In this document: in pieces, positions 42,253 to 57,200 of the stretch
Layout: the number at the start of each line of letters is the position of its first letter
Position numbering within the stretch: position 1 is the stretch's first letter
Origin: Galaxea fascicularis
Lineage: Eukaryota > Cnidaria > Anthozoa > Scleractinia > Euphylliidae
DNA length: 64,000 nt
Assembly: GCA_948470475.1 (NCBI GenBank)
Contig: OX419341.1
Coordinates: 2,161,584-2,225,583, forward strand
Direction: 5' to 3'
Notes under the pieces: generated by a model
What the model saw: the letters and a program-made list of their open reading frames with translations, nothing else
Told to the model about the DNA's origin: nothing
The model's database searches: none
Made by a program: the position numbers and the translations under genes

Positions 42253-45200
42253 CTGAATTAAGAAGAAAAAAGAAAACTTCTTTTTTTAACGTTTACCATT
42301 AAACGAATATCGGCTCTGGTACAGATTAAAACATCTATGAATATTAGACTGTGGGCTAAACTAGCAGTAGACTTACAATAAAGCACCGGATAACTATCTG
42401 CAGCGCTAGTTAGGTCAGGGTTGCCACTCCTTGGGATGGAAAAACTTCCCTGGCATTTCCCTGACCTTCCACCGACCAAAAACTAGTTTTCACTGGTCAT
42501 CCAAGACAAATCCCTGGGCAATAAAGCCAGCAATAAATCCACAGAAAACAATTTCTTTGCAGGATTTTTTTAACCGAAAACATCTTTACTACCAAGCAAT
42601 CTGCTTCCAAAACGAAATGGCTAGCTAAACGTAAAATTCCCTCAGATATCAATGACTTTCAGCTAGAATTTAGATATTCCCTAACTTGATAAACAATTTC
42701 CTGACTTTTCCCTGACCTTGAAAAAATTCTGTTTTTCCCTGACCGTGGCAACCCTGTAGGTAATGTAAGTTGAACTAATGTCTTCCTTCTTCTTCAATCT
42801 TAGCCCGACTCAGTAATAACGAGAAAGGCCAGGAAAAGAAAGGAGGCTACTCTTTACAAGAGGGTAAGTCAACAGTTCAGTTCATTTCAGTTCAGTTCAG
42901 TTCAGTTTATTTGCTTTTATAAATTATAGTACTAAATTACATATAATTATCATACATTTGGCAGGCAGTCCAGGAAGCTATTTTGCTTATTTAAAGGACT
43001 GCCTTAAGAAAAGGAGTAAAAAAATAGAATGCAAACTGTCAATGGCAGAACAGAAATATTGAGACTGAAACTAAATAAATAAATAAATACAGAATTTATA
43101 ATGAACCATGCGTTTAAGATAAAAAGCAGCGCAGCAACAACAGAAGCAAGAGCAAGCGTTAGCACTCTAATTCAAGAATGTGGATTTCAATTTGGAAGTA
43201 AATTCTTTAAAATTTAGTTAATTTTTTATTTCGTCATTTATTGAATTACTGGCCCAACTAGAAAATAAAAACATCCCTCCCTCTGAGTTACAACTTCTTT
43301 TGTTTTACATCTCTAAGTCACTCAGAAAAATCAGTTTTACGTAGTAACTAACTGGCTACAGAGCTAAATATCTCCCTTTGTAAGTAAAACAAATCAAGTT
43401 GGCAGACTCCAAACAGTTGACAAACCCGTGTAAATCCCCACATCAGCTGCAAATTCTTCGATTCCCAACGTTTTGCCTACATTTTTCATAGTAAAAGTCA
43501 GGATGATTTGGTGGCATATAAAGGAACCTCACAACTGGTATTATCAGGAGAAATTAGATGATGAGTACTGATAGGGATTCAAATCTTTAACCCGAGTTTG
43601 ACAGCACCTCTTGTCGCATACCTCTCTTTGGAGGTTTAAGTGGGCAGAACACGTGTGACAACATGAAAGGTATCGATAAAGGTGAGGACGGAAAATAGTT
43701 ATTTTTGTTTAGTCATCAAAAGTTTGACATGTTTCCCAACTGAAGCGTCCACGTTAAATTTGCCAACTAGAGTTTGCCAACTTGAGTTTGTCGTGTGAAC
43801 ACGACTAGCACAAAAGCTATCTGCCTCAGTGTACTAACTCACCGATAGAGAGAGCCTTCTACCAACAAACTGACTAACTGACCAAAGGTCATACGTATAC
43901 TGTGAATGAATGTACAAACACGTGAGCTTGATGATAATGAAACACTGTCGGCAGGGGCTATGCCATTAGCCCTTGAAAGCCTAGGATCAATATATAAATT
44001 CTCATTTGTTGTCCCTACACATTTCCTAAAGAAGCAGTTGGGAGAAATTGTTAGAATAACAAGCAAATTTATCTTGGGTGATTATGTCCTTAAATTCTCT
44101 TGACCACTGTGTTTTATAAAGCGTTGATATTACAAAGAGAAATCATTCTCAGGGTTTCAAGGATATTGGAGTTCAAGAAAACTCACAATTAATACACCAG
44201 TTTTAAAATGTTCTAAAATGTTCTATTCCAGTTCTAAATGTCAGAACTGCGCTCTTGCAGAGTCCGGTCGCCCCTGGTGACTTACTTTGCCTATGGGTGA
44301 CCAGGAAATATTGGTTTTTGCACTAAACTTATATACTGGACGCTCTGGATCTTAAGGATTTAGAGGTTATGGGCTCCCAACTACTTTTCTTAGAGCACAG
44401 CCTTGAATGTGCTCCACTAGTTTCCTGAAATTGAAATAACTCTCTTCCCAGTAGCTCTGAATGTCGTTAGGCCTCATTTGGGAAACAGCACATGCTGTTT
44501 CAACACGTGATGTTCACAACACGTGTTCACATCACGTGATATTCTATGCCTAGCCTTTCATTACAGCAAGACTTTGACCTATACGTGTAAAGAAATTATC
44601 GCGACAAAGCCCCTTTGGTAAATCTCGTATGGTTCCAGCTAGAGAGATTCACGTGAAACAATTGACAGGACTGAAAATGTAAATGACACGTATTAACGTT
44701 TAAAATCACCCAACTGCAACAGCACTGAAGTGCGACGTTCAAGTGATAAGGAAGGGAGGGGAGCGGGGCAGGGGAAGGGTGAGTCGAGTTTGGAAATTCA
44801 TGAAAATTGTTGAAGATTACAAAGAAGTAAAATAAAATAAAGTCAACCCAGTTTTTTCCTTACAAGTAGCGAAGCGTTGGAAACTTCTCGAACCTCAACA
44901 GACGGCAGAAGAGTGTCTGTCTTCTTTATCATTTTACTATCTAAAACCCTTGCAAAAAGTCATTGTTCATGTACCATAATCATGCCCCAACCAAGAAAAA
45001 AAACGAAATGTTTTGTCTGTTTTATTAAATTTTGGAAGCTCCTGCGAGAGCTGAGGAAACTGAGCAGACGAAGAAAAGGCTACTCCAGATAAAGCGGTCC
45101 AATGCATCTCGAGCACGATTAATAGAAAGTTGAAAGACTGGTTACCCATTTACTGACTCAACCGAAAACAGTTTGGTCCCGTTGTTAATGTGAACGAGCA

Positions 45201-48200
45201 TGGAGGAATGTCGCAAAAAGCATGGCACACACAAAAAAGGGCGACATAGTATGATTTAACAAACAAGGTGTCTCGTGAGAGGAACAACTGGACAATAACT
45301 AAGTAAGTAGTTAAAAAAACAAAAGAATTCGTGATCAACGAACAGCTCAGTGAACGCAGTTTGTTCGAATGGGTGTGACTGCGAGGTAAATGACGGCGCA
45401 GGTTGATAAAAATCACAAATCTTACGGTACTAACATCACTTGCGTAGTTCGCCTGGAAACGCTGTATGAAAAAGTAAAATAATTTAGAATAGCACAATTC
45501 ACAAAAGATCGAAATTAAGGCGTCAAAACAAGGGTACCTCCAGACCTATGGCGAAAAATAATAAAACTTTTAAGAAGGACGCGGCTCATACGCCACGATA
45601 CTAACAAACCGGCATATCTGTCTTTTTAATCTCAGAAATTGTCACCTTTATTGCACTTGTGATGGAAGAAAGCCATGTTTTTTAGGCTGTGTCACCATTA
45701 CAAATCCTGAAGATGGTTATTGTGAAAAAAATACGTACCTCCTTATTGAGAGCAAGCCTTTGCTCATTCCAGTGCTCGTAAGCGTTTTTGTAGTTCAAGT
45801 AAACTAGAACAGCTTTGGGGAAAGAAGGAAAAGAAAAATCAGACTGGTTTGAGAGCCGCAGGATAAAACGTTGCCACAGGAAAACGAAAACACAGAAACG
45901 AAAGACATTTTCAGAAACGATGGCTTTCTTGGAGAATAATTCATAGCACTTTTCGGGTCACAATTACGAGTCCCTCTGCCTAAAAAGCAATTTTCAATTG
46001 AGTGTCGTAATACCAAAACCAAAGCTATTACTCTCACCAATCACAACAGAAGCAAACAGCGCAATGAGCCAATCAGAATACAAATCAATTACATGCAACC
46101 GGCGCCAAGCGCGGGAAATTGCGCCCGTGCAAGTCGCGATTGGTTTTGATTTTGCTTCTCATTGGTTGAAAAAGTGGCGCGAGTTTTGCTGGCCAATCAC
46201 AGAGCACAACAATGCAAAACCAAAGCAAACGCAAGTTCCTTTCGATAGTCAATTGAAACCCGCTTTATTGCGAGACTTCGAACGAATTCAGACCATCACA
46301 ACACAAATGTGTGAACATGAAGAAATAGAAGGAAAGACAACTGAGCTTAAATCGATTTTCCAATTGCTCACCTTTGTCAAAGGCGACTTGTTGTACGTAC
46401 AAGCGCGGTTTAGTCAGCGTAACAAGGAAGGTTTCTTTGTCCTCTGTTCCAGATAATGACCTGGTGTCCTGTGGCAGGTGAACAGGACACTAACCGTTAG
46501 TACTGACCTTCCATGAACAAGCACCTGGCCTGAATACTAATCCGCCACAAACCCCTTATATTCAAATGGCTTGATTTTTCGACAATTTTGGTAGTGACAG
46601 GTAGTGAATCTCAACCTGTTGTTACTGATTACATGTCATGTCACTGCAGCCGCACAAACTTGACTGACGACTAAAGAATTCACCCATTAGAAAAGTGAAA
46701 CAATCGAAGAATCTTCTCCCGGATACTGTTAGGTACCAGAATCTTATTTCTCATCAGTATTGCTACAATAAACTCCTTCAACAAAACGAACCTGAAATGA
46801 ATTACTGACTCCAATTTTGGTCTTGAAGTAAGCCAACTGCTGGAAATCAAACTCGTTGTCAATGTTACGGCTCTGTAGAGTGAAAGAGAATCAAAGATGT
46901 GACAATGTTAATGTTTGCAATTATGTTTAAATTTCTGTATCATAAAGACGACACTAAAAGATAACAGTTTGTTCTTTACCTTAGCAAACTGTCCAAGCGA
47001 GAGATTTACGTCAACTTGCGCTTTTCCAAAGAGTTTAACATAGCTGCTACCTGTGCAGAAACAAATGGTGAAACTGAAAACAGTCGTTTTGTGGAAATAC
47101 TTCCACCCCATTTGCCCTCAATGAAGAACAAAATATTCCTAGAACGCAAAACGAAGAAACCCAGTAAATTCTTAAAGGAACGGTTAACAACAGCTTCAGC
47201 CGTTTTAAGGAATTTGGAAACTTCCCTTAAGCTAATGGAAGTTGCATTTCATCTATGTTGCGGGCCATCTCTTCCCAAACACACTAAAGATGAACGATGC
47301 CTTGATTACAGAGCAAATTTCTCCCTACCAGTAATATACGCGAATATAAAGAGAATGGTGAGGAGAATAGACATTTTGATATTTGAAGCTTAGGACTTAC
47401 TTCTCCTCAACTGTCCGGACAGCAGGTTGGATGAAGGTGCTGAGTTGGAAACTTCCAAAGCTACTACACCTGTGTCTAGTCTAACAGCAGTTGATGATGG
47501 CGTTGTGGCGGTTACTTGGATACCCTGAGAAACACAAATGAAGAGAATTTGTAGCGGTGACTGGCAGCTTCACCAAAGGAAAAAAATCACCCATAATGCC
47601 GGAGCTGACTCGCTTACGCAACAAAATAAACAAATTAAACAGAATAACAAGGCTCCCATTTACATCGGCCAAGACACATATTAAAGCCCCTTCTTAATGT
47701 ACACGACATTTTCTATACGGGTTAAGTAACTACAGTTTTAAGGAGAGGGGAAAACCGGAGTACCCGGAGAAAAAGAACAAGAACGAGAACCCACATATGA
47801 CACCAGGTCACATTGGCGGGAGGCGAGTTCTCTCACCACTGCGCCATCCCTGCTCCTACCCTATAATGAATAGGCTACTTCTCTATGGGCTTTCTTTAAC
47901 GAAAATCGGCACACTTTGCATCACTGATGCAATCACGCCTTACTGAAAAAGAAGTAAAGAATCAACGATCAGCTTTCTTTCACGATCGCTTACCTTCAGA
48001 TTGAGGCGGAAGGAGTACAGGAACGGAACTTCCTTCTCCTTCACTGCGTCCAGATCTTCGGTGGAAGCTGTTCTCCACAGCGGGACTGGCTGACTTTCGC
48101 CCGATACACGCTGAAGGACGTCATTCACTTCCTGATATGATGCACACAAAAAACCGACTCTTTCACTCTTACGTGTTCTCAAACGTTTTTGGTAATGGAT

Positions 48201-51200
48201 GAAACTCCAAAAGAATGTCAGTTACAGAACGATACGAGTGGTGGACGACTCAGATGGAACCATTCAAATGAAAACTACTGAGCTGTTCTTCCCCAACGTG
48301 CAGTTAACGATACTTTACGAAGTGGTCCTGACTTTTGCGCTTGAATGTGATCAGGTGTAACCATTCACATCAAATCTACGGGGCAGTAGTTATTTGTCCT
48401 GGTTTACCGACTTAGCAGATTGGAGAGCTCCGTGCGTTTGCTGGCGTTTGCTTTCCTACTCTTACGAACGCAACACTTAACTCACCTTCATGAAGCTCTT
48501 CTGCACAAACACAAGATGGTTGAGCAGATCTGTAGTCAGACTGTGCTGAAAAGCGCCGATCTCAGCCGAGACATAAAGATGTGTCTTAGATGACGAGAGA
48601 CGCAGACGACCCTCCTCGGTTTCCCCCAGACTATCCTGAGCTCTAACAGGCCGTGAAAGCTTAGAAATTAGTTCGCCTTGTACATGGACCGGGGGTAATT
48701 CTACTACTGTAGCTGGCGGGATGGTGACGTCCATGGAGTGTACCTTACAAATAAAGGTAACGAGATATCAGTTAACGTGCTTATCATCCATAAAATATTT
48801 CCGCTCGCACGCGATTGGTCTATACGCATCGAGCGGACAAATATCCGAGCATATTTTCGCGCCAAATGGGGAATATTATTTATATATTCTGATCCTCACA
48901 CTTGAGCAGCCAAGTCAATAAATAGACAAAGAAAATTCAAATAAAAACTGCAGAGCAGTGTAGAATGTCGAACATATTTCTGAATCTGCGGGTAAAATCC
49001 TGAAGTGTGAAAGCGCACATGACAGGTATTATATAAACAAATATGCTTTCATTTGGTGTTATTTACTACCATGTGTGAGGTGGTTCTAACTTTTAGTTTG
49101 ATCATTGCAGGAAAATCTGCAGATCCCAGGGTTCAAAAGAGCAGCCGGCACTTTGGTCACACTTGCCGGCGATTTTTCACGGAAGCAATAGAAAATTACA
49201 TCTATTGATCGGCGAAAAAATCAACCTTGGGGAAAAAAGCCTATAAATTCAGGCTAAAAGCTCTGATTTTATTTTGAACCCTGGATCCTCAGTTAATCCT
49301 TTAAACCCTTACAGTGATCAGAGCCTACTTTCTCCTTACAGTGTCACTATTCCAGCCAACACACAGGTTATGAGAATAAAGGAAATGATCATTAAACATA
49401 AAATGTCATGTTTCACCAAATTCTCTGAACTAGTAGTATAAGAAATATGAGAAGACCAGTGAAGAGAATATCCATATTGATATCAAGGCTTACTGACTAC
49501 GCGGTTAACGTAGCCCATACCTTGGACGTAAAGCTCAGACTGTGAAGTGGCATGGCCAACTTAAACTTGCTGTTCTTCCCAGTGCGACCTGATCCTGTGA
49601 TTCTTCCAATCTACGGGAAAATATTGAGACTGGGTATAATTCACTAGTAACACAAAAAAATTTCAAAAACGTGACCATCCCGCCCGCCAAGAAAAAGGAG
49701 ACACAAGCATATTGTATTCCATTGAAACGTAAAGCTAGTTTACTGACCTTATATTCGGCTCTCAACGAAGGCAGTAACGAAGCTCCCAAGGCAAAGCCTC
49801 TCAATATACAATTGAAAGAGGTCCTTGACACGGTGGGGACTGGGGTGGAGCCATCAACTCGGTCCCAGGGCGCGAAATGTTTGACAGTCGAGGGAGACAT
49901 GAGCTGCGAAAACCTTGAGATCTCCGATGGGACAGCGGATAACCCGTGGTTCATCATACGGGACTGAGTACTATCGTGAAAACTCGCCATTGATCTGTGA
50001 AACAGTGAAAGCATTAAGTAACGTTTCAACAACCAAAAACATGACATTGATAAAGGAGGAAGGGGGGGGGGGTATTTTCATCTATTATTTTAGCAAGATA
50101 GTTCTAAACGAGTATAACCTCGAAAAAAGGTATTTGACGACGATAAGTACGTTTAGCTTTAACTTTACCCATGCTTGGAAGTAAATAGGTTTACAGGCAA
50201 AACCAAAGACAAATAGATAATTCTATATCCTCTTTCAAAGTTTAGAAGACCGCCACAGTAAGGATGGCATACCCAAATGAGCTTAAAAAACACAGTAGCG
50301 ATAGATCACCCATGTTAGTAAAGGTAAAGGTAAAGGTCTCAGCATAGTGACAACAAACGTGTCAGTTTATAATTCTTCTTTGTGTGGTGAGATCGGACGT
50401 CAGCTTATAATGGCGCCGCTGGCTACCGCTAGTAAACTGTTTACCTTATGACTGATCTCTGACTCTGGATCTCCGATATATGACGTGAAATAGTGCGTGA
50501 ACTACGCGTCATCATCGAGTGTAACGCAACAGGGTGCTGTGGAATATCGATGTCAATCAATCCTAACGTCACCAGTGTGTTACCTTTCTCCTCCGTGCCT
50601 TGCGTGACGGAAGAGAAAAGGGCATGGGATCGAGACAAGCTGCAGCTGACAACCGTCCTGAAAGGAATTTAATCATCGTGAAAAAGGGAACACTGGGTTG
50701 GTTTAAAAATATGAATACATTAATGTTAGTTTGGAACTGTTTTCAATTTTTTATGAGATTTGGAAAAAAACATCTCACTTGTATCGTATTTATCACATTG
50801 TTTATTTGTAACTAGTTCGTTTGTTTTTCATTACCCTGTGACAAACTTTGAACTTTCTTTCAGGTCCAGTTTGGTTTTTCCCAGGTGCCCAGTCACTGAA
50901 GACTTCACTTGTCCTAAGAGCAACAACAATAGCAAATCTGGTGATAAATACTTCGTACAGATTCCCTCACATTACGGCCCCCCGACTGCTTGTGGTCTTT
51001 CTTTCCTGAGGACACTCGATCAGGACTACAAAACAACCCTTTCTATACAAAACGATAAAACATATGCTTCACTTTAGCCAGCAGAGCACAACGTTATTAC
51101 GCCGAACCGGTCTAAAGCCACACCCTTTGTGGTCCGCGGTAGATAGCGAGATAGTTTATCTGGATCACCACACCCTTTTTGTATGTGAAGTGGAGTAGCT

Positions 51201-54200
51201 CTCGTCATCCACTTCCTCGACGGCTATGGTCTGACTGTCTCTTGGAAACCACACAAATGACACAAGTAAAAAGATCCTTTAATCCTAGGTAACTCAGAGA
51301 AGCGCAATCTACAGAAGCGAAAAGAGAAACTGGAGATTCGGTTGATTTCTCATCCCTGGTATTTAATCAACGTGCCTTAAGTTTAACAGAACAAGCTTTC
51401 AGGTAGAAAGGAAATCTCAAACCTTCGTGCTCCTTCGTCTCTTCATCCCGTGAGAAGGAAACGCTCATTTCTCTAATTTCCGTCTCTAGAACGAGCCCGC
51501 CTATACTGGCCAGTAGTTTTACCCTTGGTAACGTCACAACCCCGAACACTGTGCACAGCGGTATAACACTTTGCGCATCTTCCTGATCAGTGACGGTTGC
51601 CTCTGCAGTGCTACGACTGGCCATGGATCTCCGCTTGTCAAGGCTAACTGGACTGTGGGCGCGGCGTTTTTTTCGATCTTCCACTGAACCATCTTCAATG
51701 TCAATTTTGACATCACGTGGTTTGTCTGGCGACAATCTCTCAGCTACAGGAAAAAAACAAAACTTAAATGTACCAGAGAATGCAGGTGGCTAGAAGAAAA
51801 CCCTCCCCTCTGCTAGATTGAAACCATTCCGTGGCAAAATTCGATGCATTTGCTAAATATCTATTGCTTTGAATTTGGCAGCCAGTGTCACATCCCTTCA
51901 AACAACTACACATTTTTCATTCTTAGCTTTCTCAGGAAAACCGACACTTCCCTCTGTTGATAATGGCACTCTCTGTCCCAGGAAAAAATACAGGAAATAA
52001 GCCGGCAAGGGCAAGTATTCCATCCATGATTCTCCCTAGTCGTTTCAAATGACAGAATGCCATGTAGAAAAACCCCCGACAATACGACTGATTCACCAAG
52101 CTTGGATAAAGGTAGCCAGTAAAGAGATTTACTGTTTTCATCTTACCTCCCAGGACCCTCCCAATAGTGCTTCTTCTCATGAATCCCTTATTCTTAGCTT
52201 CACGTGGCAACGAGGAATAGAGATCTACAACTTGGTACATGATCCTCCAACATTTAACGTGACCGTGCGGAAATTTGTTTCTCGATGCCTGCACCCCATC
52301 GGTCTTATCCTCACGTGACATCAGGCTTGGATCATGAGAAGGTGAATGTGTTTCGTTTTCATTGGTGTTTGAAATATAGTCCGACAGCAAATCTAGCATG
52401 TCGATGACTTGAAGAGTCAGACGAACAAATGGTAGATTCACACGCTGAGTTATGTTACCGCATCCTACAGTAAACTTGATTTGCGTTTCTTTGCTGGTCT
52501 CCTCGTCGGTGTGGAAACTGTTGTTTGGTGTTTTAGTTGGAGGCAAGTCTAAAGGAATTTCATCGCGAAGAAATCTGACGACAAAGTCTCTGGCGATGAA
52601 TACTGGATCCGTCTCCTGCGCGGACAAGAAGAGTGAAAATATCAACTACGTTAAGCAAGGGAGCGGTTTTAATCGAGTGTCGAAATTAAAATATGGAGGT
52701 TGTTTCCAGTAGCGGATTCAGACCTAGAAATAAGGGACGCGAGGGGAGGGGAAGGCGGGGGGGGGGGGCTCTAAAAACTTTGTGGCCCTTTCGCGGTTTT
52801 TGGCGGCGCCTTGGCTCTGGCTTTGGTCCAAAACTAAGCGGGGGGGGGGGCGGGGGAGGGGACCCGGGCACTTCCCCTGGATCCGTCAGGGGTTCCTACA
52901 GTGGTACTGAGAAATAAAGACTCAGTTTTATCTACTGAGCATTCAGGTTCATTGGTCTCCTTGAATATCCACGCACCGGCGCTGGCGTTTTAAGCAGCAA
53001 ACACTGTTCAGAGCTTTTCTACAATTTTTGTTTACCACCCTCAGCCGTCAGTCCAAAACCCGACATCATATGTTCGCATTCCAGTTGACACAAACGAACA
53101 AAACGAAAGGGATTTCACGTGCTGCACTGACCTGTCGCCGTCGCTTCGTCTTGTCTTCCGCCTCAACTCTGTTTTTTCCTTTGCCCTTGCCCTTCTTAGC
53201 CAGGTTATCAAATCCTCCATCCACAAGGTGCACATGCAGGTACCGCAGCTTGGTGCTTGCAGAGAACGTGCTGGCTGTGTCCTGTTGTTTAGCAACACGT
53301 GGCATCAGATTTATGGCCTGTAGGAAATTCTTGAAGGTCTCACGTTCATCCTTGATCTGTTTACCGCTGGTTGGTACGCTTACCATGTCACTGAAAAGGT
53401 CTGGCTGCTGAGGAGACTCAAGCTCTGAAAATGTGCCTAAAAAGATGATTATTTCGTGGCATTATATTCAATCACTCATACCATCTTCAAGTGATCCTAG
53501 AGCAGTTAAGAGTAACATTTAAAAAATCACCCACATTTACTGTCAAAGGAAAGACGGCATTTAACATCACGATTCGCGCAAGGATTTAGCGGAGGACGAA
53601 TCCTATGGAGCTTTGTCTTACTGGCCCTTCGGGAAAGCGAAATAGCTCTTAATCCAAGCAACTCCCCAATGGCAAAACAAACAGATTCTTACGGTTTCCA
53701 TTCAACTGCTTCCACTCACACAAGTACAACGTCACAACACAGACGTCTGACGATATCACTTCTTACCTTTATCCTGCTCTTCTGTCTTCTGTTCCAGTCC
53801 CCCCTCGGCTGTTGTCTGGATTTGTGACCTGGGAGGGGAGGTTGTGGGAGGAGATGAAAGCCAACTGTATAAGCTCAGCTGTTTCTGGTGACCCACCTTC
53901 TTTCCCTCAGCGAATGTCGTTCCCTTGTGTGGTTTCCTGATGGTTGTTGGTGGCGAGCAGTCTGACTCGCTATCACTCTCTTGCGGGATTTCCCGTTTCG
54001 GTGCGGGAATATCAAAATGCACGGGCTCAGGCGAGGGTTTGGACACCAAAGGCTCCAGCTCTAAAGCTAAGGAATCCTTGGCAGATTTTGTCGGGGTATC
54101 CGTTGGAGATTCACCTAGGAATACCAGACGAACGAACGTGAGAATAAGTATTTTTCTTACCAGTTATTCCGGGCAGCACCCCCCCCCTCCCCCACCCTAT

Positions 54201-57200
54201 TTTCATTATGATTTCTTTACAATTTAATTGCCAAATATTTGTATAAATGTCATATGGGGGAAAATAAAGCTTGTTCTTGTTTTTGTCGTCCACCTGGGGA
54301 GGATGTGGAGAAACTGATTGTACAAAATGTATATTTTGTTTATCAACGTATGGCGTCGTGTCCAGGAATCGAATCAGGGCCACATAGTGGGAGGCGAGTG
54401 TTGTCACTATTGCGCCACCCTGTCTTCCTTGTGAATACCAATTCCACAAGTGATCAGGTCCTTCGTTTACTCGTTTAGTCTTTTGAACTATTCGTACATA
54501 ACACATTTATGAAAACATTTCTTCACCGCCCTTCCTCCTTATCTGACTTTGGCGAAGAGAGCTTGGTGGCTGTTGCCACAAAACGGCTTTTACCTTGGTG
54601 AGGTCTTTAAGCATAACAATTAAATACTAATAAATTAAATTCGACTTCTGGAAGCACTCGAGTCACGAATCTGCCACCGTCGAACAAGACATGCACGGTA
54701 ATCGCATATTTGAAACAAGGCTACGGTAAACCAAATGCAGTACACACCCTGATCTTGAGTCTCCCCGACATTAATCGTAACATTCTCGTTTTCAGTTTCC
54801 TTAATAGGGGGCACGTTCAAATTCAAAGGCACGTCTTCCTGTCTACTCGTCCTCTCCTCCCTCAGCAAAATAGCCCGGTCCCTCTGGGTCAAAACTCCAC
54901 GACCAACTACACGACGCTTCAGAGAACTGGAACCGTAAAATGAGACCTGGCCTTTCTCTGTTCCCGCCAAAAAGCACTTCCACTGTCGCACCAAGGCGAA
55001 GATTCCTTTCACTAAATCGTCGTCGTCTGGAATGTTTGTTTTCATGGCAAGAGAGTGTTTAATTTTGTTGAGTTTGGAGCCTGTTAGTTGACGCCTGAGA
55101 ATGTAAATGAGCTGGCTTGAATGGTCCTCCTGGAGAAACTTGGATTTGTCGGTGGAGCCAGCGCTTACTGTGTGCTGAAAAATAAATCAACATAGTTGCT
55201 TAAAGAATTCGTGAAGGTTATGTTAAGTATGGAAGGCAATGATTTATACTACAACCAGTTGCAAAATTTTCTTTCTCTAAAATGCTGTTGCTAAGAAATC
55301 TGTGAGATAAAACACACAGCCCCTCGCTCTCCTCCTTTCAAAGTTGTTCCTCAAAGTTTCGAGCATGGTGTTGCACTGTTAACAACTTTGATAGGAGGGG
55401 GAGGGAGAGGGGGAGGGAAAGCGGAAAATCGTGGAAACATCATTGAAGGCTAACTGGCGTACACTGTCTAAAGTATTTTTGCAACTCGTTGTAGCCTGGT
55501 TTAGATTCACGCAGCAGGACCCAGTTTTTGGAGAGACAATGAAGCTGGTCAATTTCAGTTTTTACCCAGACTATTCTTAACTTTCTTAAATATGACCAAC
55601 AAACTTGGATTAGCGTTAAGAATAGAAACATTGCCTAATAACCGGCATGAGTTAGATTTAGTGTTCAACTCCAGTAACTTTTTTACAAAACCTTACCGCT
55701 TTGGGAAGGCGTCCGTATTCGGGTAGAGCTTGAGCCAACAAACATCCAAACACACTGTTGATGAATCGTCGATGATTCTTCTCCAAAGACGTGACAACCC
55801 GCCTGAGTTGCCTGACCGGTGGAATCCAAGCTATCACAAAAGGAACCGCAGTTGTGACAATGCTGTTGTACAGGTGATAATTAGCCGGTACAGTCTTAAA
55901 AGAAGTGGGTGAAGCAAGATTGAACCAAATATTTGTAAAATTCACGGTGACGTCCGTTCTTCGAGCCAGTTCCGGGTCTTTGGAGGGCATCTCTTCGGAT
56001 TTCACTGTTCCCATAGTTTGTTTTACTGGTTTGTCCCCTGCTCGTAACAAAGGTTTAGTGACGTCATCATCCGCATCGCTCTCCTTGTCAGAGTCATTTC
56101 CGCTACTGGAGCTGACAGATCCCCGAGTAGAAGGAAGAGAACTTGTACGGCTTAACGAAGCGTCCGACCTCCGGTCCTGCTCAGGAAGATTTGACTGCAT
56201 TCCTACATATGATAATTGTGAGTCAAAGATGGGGTTATTAAAACCATGAGCTTCAGTAGTCGCGGGCCTATTTTGTCGAAACGATAACTTCTTTGACTCG
56301 CCCAAAGGACCGGAAGCGCGTCTTCCCTCTCTTATCTTCGGCAACACTTCACTTCCACTTGCGCATTCACTTCCGGCCTTGAAAGATAGGTTGTCAAGGC
56401 CACATTCCAGCATCAAGAAATTCAGAATTTCGCTGCGATCCACATGATGGGTTTCAAATCCCTCAACGAAGCTGACATAACTGCTGTTGTTGACTTGAAA
56501 CTTGCACCTAGATGACTCTTCAGGAATGGCAGTTGTCATGCAATTCTCAATGTCATTTTTCTCACATAACTTTCGCAACTGGAGATGAACCTGTGCGCAC
56601 GTCGCACTAGCCGTTGTCATGGTGTTACGATGACGGGGTACGTTCTTAACGGATGAACTTACTTCCTCGTTTGTCGGGGATTCTAAATCAACAGTTTTGG
56701 CAGTTTGTTTTGCGTTAGTCGACTCCATCAGAATAGCAGAACCAGTTGATTCTTCCCTCTTAATATCAGGCTCCTCACGAGCGAGTTTGCGTCTGACCGA
56801 AAGAACCTCCGCCGTTACACCGCTGACCGACCCTGCAAGGAGTGACGCCGAGGCAGGTTTTTCCTCTTTAATAATGCTGTCCGGAGATAGCGCGGGCTCC
56901 TGATCGCCTACAGATGCAACTTGAAGAAAACAGAAGTTGACTTTCGCGGTTGAAAAGAAGACTACCATTTGTTTTTCTTTGGGTTCCTCGCTGAAGGGGG
57001 GACTGAGCACAGCCGCTAACGTCACATCCGGGAGATTCTCAACAGCGCGCCTGTTGTACAGACTTTCAGTGGAATCCATACATTTGTCATGCACCAAATC
57101 TACAACAAGAGCTGGGTGGAGGATGGCATCTTGTCTGGATATTGATGACAGGTACCTAGGCAAATAGAAAAAAAGAAATAATTCACAGAAGAATCTCCTG

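Noticed and set aside
45998..46456. 152-codon plus-strand ORF
   Set aside because: It overlaps BLTP1 exon 46468-46372 on the other strand and shows no domain or splice context; it is an antisense shadow extended through intron.
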